From: Bacillota bacterium
Lineage (GTDB): Bacteria; Bacillota; Dethiobacteria; Dethiobacterales; Dethiobacteraceae
Direction of reading: 5' to 3'
DNA length: 35,506 bases
NCBI GenBank assembly: GCA_012523945.1
Contig: JAAYSO010000034.1
Coordinates: 1-35,506, forward strand
Shown here piece by piece: positions 1 through 5,930 of the stretch; position 1 is the first letter of the stretch; each line of letters begins with the position of its first letter. A program made the position numbers and the translations under genes. The notes under the pieces are model-generated. The model was not told where the DNA came from. It saw only the letters and a program-made list of their open reading frames with translations, and ran no database searches.

Positions 1-117
1 GACTTCCAGGCCCAGCTTAAAGTTTACAACCGCCGTTCGAACAATATCCCGATGCGTCCTCTCGGCTACCTGTCTCCACTGGAGTTTTTAAAACTGTACT
101 GTGTCCAACATGTTTGA
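1..117 (+). pseudogene. Transposase C-terminal fragment (DDE integrase type), cut by window start
   Basis: Frame 1 reads 38 codons from the first base to a TGA at 115-117. The peptide includes RRSNNIPMRPLGYLSPLEF, the arginine/proline-rich ending (P.RPLGY.SP.EFL) typical of DDE integrase-type transposases of the IS3/IS481 sort. It ends a few bases before a putative IS terminus. Whether the full transposase is intact cannot be seen because the gene starts outside the window. IS family assignment is inference from this tail only. Confidence 0.75.
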
Positions 118-127
118 CAAACCTACA
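103..127 (+). mobile_element. Putative right end of the insertion sequence
   Basis: The transposase stop lies inside a stretch whose complement starts TGTAGGTTTGTCAAACATG. That TGT-initial sequence looks like the terminal inverted repeat of an IS481-like element, so the element probably ends near 127, about 20 bases from the stop of the next gene. The partner repeat is outside the window, so the boundary is inferred. Confidence 0.45.
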
Positions 128-147
128 GCCGGCCCCACTTTTGGCGT

Positions 148-576
148 TTAAGTCCACTCATTTTCATACCGGCCGCCGGCATACGGAGCATCAACTTCCA
201 GGCTGTACCGTGCCATGAGTAAAGCCATAGTGGCCAGCGATGTCACCCGGGGCGCCAAAATGGCACCGGCTATACCTAAAAAGGCTGGAATCTCTAACAG
301 TGTCCCTTCGGCATTGTATACACGAATTTGTGATTTTGTGCCCTGGCTGACAAAATGTTTGATGGGAGTGATGACATTTTCGGAAACCATGTTTTTCATT
401 CCTTGCATGCCCATCTGCATGCCCGGCCGGTAGTCCTCCAGGACACCTTCTTCTTCAAAACTGACCAAAGCCTCAACAACATCGCCTTTTGCATCTTCCA
501 AAAGCTGTTTTGCTTCTTTGTAATTCAAGCCTGTCCGTTCACGTATTAAATCAATTTTAGAAAGAGTGATATCCAT
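148..576 (-). CDS. DUF4342 domain protein with N-terminal UBA/TS-N-like domain
   Basis: 142-residue protein. Residues 1-42 (start MDITLSKIDLIRERTGLNY, then KEAKQLLEDAKGDVVEAL) form a UBA/TS-N-like three-helix domain as in elongation factor Ts and NAC. Residues 70-130 match the DUF4342 pattern: a short beta segment (IRVYNAEGTLLEIPAF) followed by a hydrophobic glycine/alanine stretch that could touch the membrane. Function is unknown. An AAAGGAGGG ribosome binding site precedes the ATG. It lies 89 bases downstream of recO on the same strand and probably follows it in the era-recO transcript. The Shine-Dalgarno has a 9-base complement in the leader (see separate entry). No terminator is visible before the IS end. 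Confidence 0.85.
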   Translation of the reverse strand: MDITLSKIDLIRERTGLNYKEAKQLLEDAKGDVVEALVSFEEEGVLEDYRPGMQMGMQGMKNMVSENVITPIKHFVSQGTKSQIRVYNAEGTLLEIPAFLGIAGAILAPRVTSLATMALLMARYSLEVDAPYAGGRYENEWT

Positions 577-579
577 TTA

Positions 580-650
580 CTGCCCTCCTTTATCGCCATT
601 AATCATTTTATTTTGTGTTAAGAAGCGAAAAATTATTTGTCGGAGGGCAG
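580..650 (-). promoter_or_regulatory. Leader hairpin candidate masking the DUF4342 ribosome binding site
   Basis: Read on the minus strand, CTGCCCTCC (650-642) is followed 53 bases later by its exact complement GGAGGGCAG (588-580), which contains the Shine-Dalgarno of the DUF4342 gene. Pairing would hide the ribosome binding site. The complementarity is directly visible; a regulatory role is inference, and a 9-base match could be chance. Confidence 0.35.
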
Positions 651-665
651 GATGTGGATTTAAAA

Positions 666-1406
666 CTAAAAACTGACTTGTTGTAAAAAAGCTAATGATT
701 TTAAATTTACAATTCCTAAAGCATGTGCCAACAGTTTAGTACTGACTTGATGTATTTCTTTGTTTGCCTCAGCAGGTAGTTGACAAACAGAAAGTTTATA
801 AAAACCTAATTCTAAAAAGCGTCTCATAATGGCCAGTGCTGCCGCTCCCACCGGAAAACTTTCCGCCGGGTGGGGACATTCTGAACACAAGAGACCTCCC
901 TGTGCAGGGTCAAAGTGAAAAGGCCCCGTCTGGGAACCACAATGCAGGCAGGCATCCAAAGCAGGACGTAAACCCAAGAGATCAAGAAAACCTATTTCAA
1001 AACAGCGGGCCACACGGGCAGGCCGGCTGTCTTGTTCCAGCGCTTCCAGGGCTGTCAGCAGAAACAAAAAAAACTGTTCCGCAGGTTCACCCTCCGGTAA
1101 ACAGCGTTCACACAGTTCACAAAAATACTGGGCATAACCTAAACGCTCCAAATCATGATGCAGTTTAGTGTAAGTTTTGATTAATTCTCCCTGAATAAAA
1201 GTGTAGAGGGTTTTTCCCCGGAAAAGTAAAAATTTGCCCAGTGTCAGCGGTTCAAGCAAAGCGGAAAATTTACTTTTGGTCTTACGGCTGCCCCTGGCTA
1301 CAGCCGTGATTTTCCCTTTTTCCCGTGTCAGCAGGGTCACTAATTTATCTGCTTCCCCCAGGCTTCTGAGATGCAGCACAAGCCCGTAGGTTCTAATTTC
1401 TTTCAT
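666..1406 (-). CDS. recO: DNA repair protein RecO
   Basis: RecO works in recombinational repair with RecR, helping load RecA on gapped single-stranded DNA. The 246-residue product opens with the OB-fold (MKEIRTYGLVLHLRSLGEAD, then KLVTLLTREKGKITAVARGSR). The C-terminal part carries a four-cysteine zinc site, CLHCGS...CSECP, as in most Firmicute RecO proteins. I chose the ATG at 1406 rather than an upstream in-frame start at 1436, because GAGGGG sits at the right distance before 1406 and the earlier start would overlap era. It follows era by 10 bases, the usual Gram-positive order. In Bacillus glyQS follows recO; here a DUF4342 gene and an IS end do. Confidence 0.96.
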   Translation of the reverse strand: MKEIRTYGLVLHLRSLGEADKLVTLLTREKGKITAVARGSRKTKSKFSALLEPLTLGKFLLFRGKTLYTFIQGELIKTYTKLHHDLERLGYAQYFCELCERCLPEGEPAEQFFLFLLTALEALEQDSRPARVARCFEIGFLDLLGLRPALDACLHCGSQTGPFHFDPAQGGLLCSECPHPAESFPVGAAALAIMRRFLELGFYKLSVCQLPAEANKEIHQVSTKLLAHALGIVNLKSLAFLQQVSF

Positions 1407-1416
1407 GCCTACCCCT

Positions 1417-2307
1417 CTATTCCAGTTCCAGGCCAAAAGCCTGCCACGATCCTGCCTTATTCCGCCAGTCTGGTTTTACTTTTACCCATAATTCCAAATA
1501 TACTCTGCTGCCTAAAAGAGCTTCTATTTCTTCTCTGGCCCGCTGCCCGATTTCCTTGAGCCGGGATCCGTGCTTACCGATCACAATGCCCTTTTGCGAA
1601 TTGCGCTCCACATAAATATTGGCATGAATATCTATGAGGTCTTTCCCATCCCGGGGCGACAGGGAAGTAATTTCCACGGCAATGGCATGGGGGACTTCTT
1701 CTTCCGTTAACTCCAAAGCTTTCTCCCGGATAAGTTCAGCCACAATCAGGCGCTCCGGCTGATCTGTAATCATCTCTTCCGGGTAATACAAGGGCCCCTC
1801 CGGGATAAAGGGCAGAATTTGCTCCACTAAAAGCTCCTGATTAGTGCCTGTCAGAGCGGAGATCACTGCGGTGCCGGCAAAAGCATACAGGGAAAGGTAA
1901 TGCTCGGCAAGTTCCCTGGCTTTTTCTACACCGCTTTGGTCCATTTTATTAACTACTAAAATAACAGGAGTCCGTACATCCTCCAGCTGCTTCATAATGT
2001 ATTCATCACCCGGCCCCGGTCCGGTAGCAGCATCCACTAAAAATAAAATCAGATCAACTTCACGGAGGGTACGTAAAGACACCTGCACCATTTTTTCTCC
2101 CAGTTTGTGTTGTGGCTTATGAATCCCCGGCGTATCCAGAAAAATTAGTTGATAGGACTCTGTAGTTAAAATACCGCGAATTTGGTTTCTTGTTGTTTGC
2201 GGTTTATTGGAAATAATGGCGGCTTTTTCGCCGATCAGTGCATTCATTAGAGTTGATTTGCCCACATTAGGCCGGCCGATTAAAGCAATAAAACCGGAAC
2301 GAAACAT
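1417..2307 (-). CDS. era: GTPase Era
   Basis: Era is an essential GTPase that binds the 3' end of 16S rRNA during 30S subunit maturation. The 296-residue product shows G1 GRPNVGKST, the G2 region KPQTTRNQIRG, G3 DTPG and G4 NKMD. A C-terminal KH domain contains the GKHGSRLKEIG loop. The ATG at 2307 is preferred over a GTG three codons upstream, because AGGAAGAGGTGG fits its spacing and the homologous start MFRSGF. It is the first gene of an era-recO-DUF4342 unit. No strong promoter is obvious; a GATAAT at about 2348-2353 (minus) has only a weak -35. Confidence 0.97.
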   Translation of the reverse strand: MFRSGFIALIGRPNVGKSTLMNALIGEKAAIISNKPQTTRNQIRGILTTESYQLIFLDTPGIHKPQHKLGEKMVQVSLRTLREVDLILFLVDAATGPGPGDEYIMKQLEDVRTPVILVVNKMDQSGVEKARELAEHYLSLYAFAGTAVISALTGTNQELLVEQILPFIPEGPLYYPEEMITDQPERLIVAELIREKALELTEEEVPHAIAVEITSLSPRDGKDLIDIHANIYVERNSQKGIVIGKHGSRLKEIGQRAREEIEALLGSRVYLELWVKVKPDWRNKAGSWQAFGLELE

Positions 2308-2379
2308 TGCTACCACCTCTTCCTGTATTTTTCTCTGTACGGGTTAAATTATCCTGCAGACACACAGGCCTTTTGCACA

Positions 2380-2409
2380 TTGACGCAGTCTGCGGTTTGT
2401 GGCTATAAT
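2380..2409 (+). promoter_or_regulatory. SigA-type promoter of the small membrane protein gene
   Basis: TTGACG (2380-2385), an 18-base spacer and a perfect TATAAT (2404-2409). Transcription would start near 2416, before the GGACGGAGGTG ribosome binding site. The spacer holds an 11-base palindrome, CGCAG-T-CTGCG (2384-2394), which could be an operator. Confidence 0.75.
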
Positions 2410-2439
2410 GTAGTTAGAAAAGGACGGAGGTGCATATTC

Positions 2440-2652
2440 TTGCCGGAAAATCAAGAGAAAAACAACGTTAAACGCATGTGGCTGCAAGTCAATAATGCCG
2501 TGTTTATAAATATCATCTTTTTCGTCATATTGGTTATCGGTCTTTTGCTGATGCCGGTTATTGGCTTTTTACCGTCCGTCCTGATTGTGGGCGCAGCTTT
2601 TATTATTTCCATCCGTTATTTAAGACAGAAAAAAAACAATCAGCAAGAATGA
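2440..2652 (+). CDS. Small two-helix membrane protein, function unknown
   Basis: A 70-residue product if translation starts at the TTG at 2440, which follows GGACGGAGGTG by 8 bases. An in-frame ATG at 2380 lies inside the promoter -35 and is not credible. Residues about 22-62 form two hydrophobic segments (VFINIIFFVILVIGLLLM and FLPSVLIVGAAFIISI), flanked by a charged N-terminus and a basic tail (RYLRQKKNNQQE). I do not recognise the family. It is transcribed on its own, divergently from era, and ends at a bidirectional terminator shared with the lipoprotein gene. Confidence 0.75.
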   Translation: MPENQEKNNVKRMWLQVNNAVFINIIFFVILVIGLLLMPVIGFLPSVLIVGAAFIISIRYLRQKKNNQQE

Positions 2653-2674
2653 GGCACTTTTCAAACAAATATGC

Positions 2675-2716
2675 TAAAAAAATAGCGTGCTGTTGTCAAA
2701 CAGACGCTATTTTTTA
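2675..2716. terminator. Bidirectional rho-independent terminator
   Basis: AAAAAATAGCGT pairs with ACGCTATTTTTT, with an inner CTGTT/AACAG extension around a GTCA loop. A-run on one side and T-run on the other let it end both the + strand small membrane gene and the minus-strand lipoprotein gene. Confidence 0.85.
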
Positions 2717-2742
2717 TTTAATCTCCCGGCTTCTTTTCCTGC

Positions 2743-3249
2743 TTACCGGGAAAACTGTACTGTGGCTAAAAGAGCCTCAAAATCGGGAAGATGCTCTGCA
2801 TATGTGTCTTTAAGCGAGCTGTATGTTAGAGCATAAACTTCCCCGTCAAGTTTAAATACCAGGTACTGGTAAGTCATTTGGAAGGTGCCTACTTTACAGT
2901 TAAACAAAAACTTCTTCGCCTCTTTACCGCCCACTGTTGCTTCAGCCATGTCCTCTAAAAACTGGACAGTATTGTAGTTATCGTCAATATATTCCTGGGC
3001 GGTTGTTCCTAAATCAGCCTCGGCATCAGTATAAGGTTCTTTTCTCAACATGACACTGGAGCGATCCTTTCGGTAATATAAAAGCACGCCCTCAGTCCCC
3101 ATAGCATCCCTTTCCGCCCAGCCGCCGGGAATTGTCATTGTTACTTCAGTGTTACCTGCCGTTACACTAACTTCCTTTTCCTTCTGTCCACATGAGATAA
3201 GCAATAGTCCAATCACCAGCAGGATTAAACAAAAAGAAATTCTTTTCAT
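2743..3249 (-). CDS. Putative lipoprotein, function unknown
   Basis: 168-residue product with a type II signal peptide: MKRI, a hydrophobic stretch (SFCLILLVIGLLLIS), then a lipobox ending LISC with the lipidated Cys at residue 20, followed by G-Q-K-E-K. The mature part (about 148 residues) begins with a beta-rich segment (VTAGNTEVTMTIPGGW), resembling in outline the PsbP/DcrB-type fold of small surface lipoproteins; that resemblance is only an impression. The ATG at 3249 follows AAAGGGAGGAAA. An earlier in-frame start at 3339 would add a non-signal extension and is rejected. It sits between cdd and era, an unusual place, with its own promoter candidate and terminator. Confidence 0.85.
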   Translation of the reverse strand: MKRISFCLILLVIGLLLISCGQKEKEVSVTAGNTEVTMTIPGGWAERDAMGTEGVLLYYRKDRSSVMLRKEPYTDAEADLGTTAQEYIDDNYNTVQFLEDMAEATVGGKEAKKFLFNCKVGTFQMTYQYLVFKLDGEVYALTYSSLKDTYAEHLPDFEALLATVQFSR

Positions 3250-3335
3250 ATTTTCCTCCCTTTCATTTTGAACTTTGCGCTGCATCAATAAGCTTAAATA
3301 AATCCCCCCTTTAGAACATCTGCCCTGATCGGTCT

Positions 3336-3356
3336 GCAATATTAAAAAAATATTGC
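3336..3356. repeat. Perfect inverted repeat in the lipoprotein leader
   Basis: GCAATATT, a 5-base A loop, then AATATTGC. An 8-base perfect stem about 90 bases upstream of the lipoprotein ATG and just downstream of its putative -10. It could be an operator or an mRNA hairpin; without a following T-run it is not a terminator for the minus strand. Confidence 0.5.
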
Positions 3357-3371
3357 TTGCTATTAATCCTT

Positions 3372-3400
3372 ATTATACACCAAATACAGTATATTTTGAA
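3372..3400 (-). promoter_or_regulatory. Promoter candidate for the lipoprotein gene
   Basis: Minus strand TTCAAA (3400-3395), 17-base spacer, perfect TATAAT (3377-3372). The -35 is weak. It would give a leader of about 115 bases containing the GCAATATT inverted repeat. The rest of the 3250-3542 gap holds only the cdd terminator and AT-rich sequence. Confidence 0.5.
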
Positions 3401-3496
3401 AATTAAAACTAGTGGAATTTTACGCTTTTTTCGCTTTTATACATCACAAGAAAGACGCTTATCGTTTTTTCTTAATAATGTGTCTTTCCGGTCAAT

Positions 3497-3530
3497 AAAA
3501 AAAGAGGCTAACGAAAATGCCTCTTTTTTT
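3497..3530. terminator. Rho-independent terminator after cdd
   Basis: AAAAAAAGAGGC (3497-3508), a 10-base loop, GCCTCTTTTTTT (3519-3530). It lies 13 bases past the cdd stop in the minus direction and closes the yqfC-to-cdd transcript. It is symmetrical enough to act in both directions. Confidence 0.85.
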
Positions 3531-3542
3531 CAGAAGAAAAGT

Positions 3543-3962
3543 TTATTTTTCTTTTCTTGTTTCCCGAAAATCCGGGCCGAAAGCTTCCGGTAAGAGTTCA
3601 TCTAAACGGAAGCGACGCTGCTTTCCCTGTAAATTGGCACAGACAACCCACATTTGAGGATTAAATTCACTTAAAACCTGCCGGCAGGCACCACACGGCA
3701 GCGGAGGAGCGGGCATATCTGCCACCAAGGCAATACCCACCAGTTCCCGGCTGCCGCCGGTCACTGCTGCAAAGGCAGCAACCCGCTCCGCACACACAGT
3801 TAAACCGTAGGAGGAGTTCTCCACATTGCAGCCGGAAAAAATTTCCCCGGATTTGGTTAACACGGCAGCACCCACGGCAAATTGCGAATAAGGCGCATAA
3901 GCTTGAGTGCGGGCTTTTTTTGCTGCCGCCAATAAGCGTGCTACTTCTGCCAAAACTTTCAC
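3543..3962 (-). CDS. cdd: Cytidine deaminase
   Basis: Cdd deaminates cytidine and deoxycytidine to uridine and deoxyuridine in pyrimidine salvage. The 139-residue product has the substrate loop CNVENSSYG, the CAERVA motif with the first zinc Cys and the catalytic Glu, and the PCGACRQVL motif with the other two zinc cysteines, giving the tetrameric Cys-Cys-Cys class. The GTG at 3962 is reported; a TTG at 3953 is equally possible and fits the AGAGGTG ribosome binding site better. It begins right after the DUF881 gene stop and is the last gene before a terminator. In Bacillus cdd is followed by era, but here two unrelated genes intervene. Confidence 0.96.
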   Translation of the reverse strand: MKVLAEVARLLAAAKKARTQAYAPYSQFAVGAAVLTKSGEIFSGCNVENSSYGLTVCAERVAAFAAVTGGSRELVGIALVADMPAPPLPCGACRQVLSEFNPQMWVVCANLQGKQRRFRLDELLPEAFGPDFRETRKEK

Positions 3963-3964
3963 CT

Positions 3965-5020
3965 CTAACGTTTAATATAAGCCGGAAGCGTTAAGTTTTC
4001 TACTTCATCAATTTCAACACGTAACTGGCGTGACAGTTCCAGAGTGATGCGCATAATATCCAAGCCGCTGGATAGCACTGCAGGGTCACCGATGGCATGT
4101 ATTTCCACCGGGTTGACGGCAATGCGTTCATCATTTACTAAAATACTGGGGCCCACACAACGGATGGCACTGGTAGCCGTTAAACGCTGGCCGCCCACGG
4201 CAATACCGTTGGCTCCGGCGGCAAAAAGTTCGTTGATCGTATCGCGGATATCGGTTTCATGCACAATAGTATCGTTGGTATACCCGTCTTCCGCATCATA
4301 AATCCTGACAATAATACCGGGACCGCTCATGGGAGCAAAACCTGCCTGCGTACGCAGATCGTGTACAGTGACACGCAGGGAGTCAATTTCCCTGTTTAGA
4401 GCCCTGATCTGGTCGGCCACACTTAAAGGTACCACTAATTGCCCCTTGCCGTTTTCTACTTCAATATCCACCGTCAGGTTCTGCACCAAATCACCTACGG
4501 CAATATTGTCGGCAATTTTCTCTATTGTTTCCGGTGTCAATATACCCTCCGGTTCAACCTGAACACCGTCTTCCCGCCCCAATTTCACTGAAAACTTAGA
4601 TTTATTTTCCAGCGCCATAACATTGGGGTCCTGGTTTACAAAAGCCAAAACTGTTTCCCGCTGCTTTGTTTCAAATTCTTCCAAAATTTTTTCCTGCGTC
4701 CGGTTGCCGTTGGCAAGGATAGCTTTATTTAATTCATCGGCATTTGTGACCAATTGAATTTCATAACTAAAACGTGAAAGAGCCTCGTGAACTTGCGCGC
4801 GATTCTCCACACCCAGACTTTGCGCCAGACGACGGTTATATTCAACTAAATCGTAAGCTGCTTCCTGTTTGGAAATTAAATCTTTCTCGGCAGTAGGGTT
4901 AAGTTGCCGGTAAAGCAGGTAACCGCCCCCTGCCAATAAAACGATATTAAGCAGCAGCATGAAAAAAATAAGAATAATAAAGACATTTTTGATCGACATT
5001 GTCTGATTAGATTTACTCAT
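3965..5020 (-). CDS. DUF881 family membrane-anchored protein
   Basis: 351-residue product. Residues about 12-34 form one transmembrane helix (FIILIFFMLLLNIVLLAGG) close to a short cytoplasmic N-terminus. Residues about 40-130 are helical and charged, probably coiled-coil. The C-terminal 130 residues match DUF881: SGPGIIVRIYDAED, DIRDTINELFAAGANGIAV, then GGQRL, VNDERIAVNP and AIGDP. DUF881 proteins (YlxW/YlxX type) commonly sit in division or envelope clusters; their function is unsettled. This one is longer than the roughly 240 residues usual for the family because of the extra helical region. Start chosen at 5020, since AGGAGGC precedes it. Its place between dgkA and cdd is unusual. Confidence 0.88.
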   Translation of the reverse strand: MSKSNQTMSIKNVFIILIFFMLLLNIVLLAGGGYLLYRQLNPTAEKDLISKQEAAYDLVEYNRRLAQSLGVENRAQVHEALSRFSYEIQLVTNADELNKAILANGNRTQEKILEEFETKQRETVLAFVNQDPNVMALENKSKFSVKLGREDGVQVEPEGILTPETIEKIADNIAVGDLVQNLTVDIEVENGKGQLVVPLSVADQIRALNREIDSLRVTVHDLRTQAGFAPMSGPGIIVRIYDAEDGYTNDTIVHETDIRDTINELFAAGANGIAVGGQRLTATSAIRCVGPSILVNDERIAVNPVEIHAIGDPAVLSSGLDIMRITLELSRQLRVEIDEVENLTLPAYIKR

Positions 5021-5110
5021 TAGTTTGAAGCCTCCTGTGCCAGAGCTTACTAAAGACAATTTAGATGAATGTCGCGAAAAATATTACTGGATTTTTTAGT
5101 TGAACTGAAA

Positions 5111-5485
5111 TCAGGGGAATCTTGCTAGGAGTTTGGGCAGAAAAATCATCAGTCCCACAATAACGGCGTAAACGGCTGCCAGGAGAGCGGCTCCCGCGGC
5201 CGCATTTTTGGCCAGCCTGGCCAAGGGATGGTACTGACGGGTAAAAAGATCTACCACCCTTTCCAGTGCCGTGTTTAGCATCTCCATGGTCATAACCAGA
5301 AAAATTGCGGAAATAACAAAAAGCCATTCCGCCCGTTCTAAATGCAGCCAAAAACCAAAGATCAGCACAATGACGGAAGCTGCAATATGCAGGCGCATAT
5401 TGCGTTCACAGCTGAGGGCGTCTGCCAAGCCGCAAAGGGCATTATAGAAACTTTCCCGTATATTTTTACTTTTAAACTCCCTCAC
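5111..5485 (-). CDS. dgkA: Diacylglycerol/undecaprenol kinase, DgkA type
   Basis: 124-residue integral membrane kinase. In Gram-positives this family phosphorylates undecaprenol to feed lipid carrier synthesis. The signature EMLNTALERVVDL, followed by LAKNAAAGAALLAA, gives the catalytic Glu and nucleotide-binding Asn/Lys region. Three hydrophobic helices follow an amphipathic N-terminal helix. The GTG start at 5485 has GGGAG ahead of it and overlaps the end of ybeY by 14 bases, suggesting coupled translation. Confidence 0.95.
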   Translation of the reverse strand: MREFKSKNIRESFYNALCGLADALSCERNMRLHIAASVIVLIFGFWLHLERAEWLFVISAIFLVMTMEMLNTALERVVDLFTRQYHPLARLAKNAAAGAALLAAVYAVIVGLMIFLPKLLARFP

Positions 5486-5930
5486 GTTCTGCTCCCACCC
5501 ATTGCAGCAACTCTTCTTCGCAGCGGCGCATCTTTTGCCGCTCTTGCTCGTTTATATGATCATACCCAAGCAGGTGCAAAAGTCCGTGGGTATAAAGATA
5601 CAATATTTCTCTTTCCACACTGTGACCATATTCCTGTGCCTGTTCTTTAGCACGTTCAAGGGAAATAATAATATCACCTAAAAGAGGCAAAGGAGTATTA
5701 ATCTCTTCCTCCTGCCACAGGGGAAACGATAAAACATCCGTGGGTTCATCCTTTTGCCGCCATGTTTTATTTAAAACTCTGATCTGTTCATTATCACAGA
5801 AAGTCAGGCTTATTTCTGCCTGTGCCGGTAGATTATGCCTTGCTAAAGCTTTGGTGGTAACAGCCTCAATTTTTTGCATAATCTCTTCCGAAACATGGGG
5901 CCTGGCCTCATCATTCACCACTACCGGCAT
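5472..5930 (-). CDS. ybeY: Endoribonuclease YbeY (16S rRNA maturation)
   Basis: 152-residue metal-dependent RNase needed for 16S rRNA 3' end maturation and ribosome quality control. The zinc motif HGLLHLLGYDH is intact, and TDVLSFPL is the conserved strand before it. The ATG at 5930 has AAAGGGGAC ahead of it. The gene overlaps the end of yqfF by 20 bases and the start of dgkA by 14, so the three are tightly coupled. Confidence 0.96.
   Translation of the reverse strand: MPVVVNDEARPHVSEEIMQKIEAVTTKALARHNLPAQAEISLTFCDNEQIRVLNKTWRQKDEPTDVLSFPLWQEEEINTPLPLLGDIIISLERAKEQAQEYGHSVEREILYLYTHGLLHLLGYDHINEQERQKMRRCEEELLQWVGAEREGV

Noticed and set aside
3450-3488. GAAAGAC ... GTCTTTC inverted repeat
   Set aside because: A 7-base stem with a 25-base AT-rich loop; weak and close to the real terminator, so not called as a feature.
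3357-3593. 78-codon + strand frame in the cdd-lipoprotein gap
   Set aside because: Runs through the cdd terminator and promoter candidate, AT-rich with phenylalanine/lysine runs, no ribosome binding site.
5061-5351. 96-codon minus-strand frame inside dgkA
   Set aside because: Alternative frame of dgkA; the correct frame 5111-5485 carries all family motifs, so there is no frameshift.
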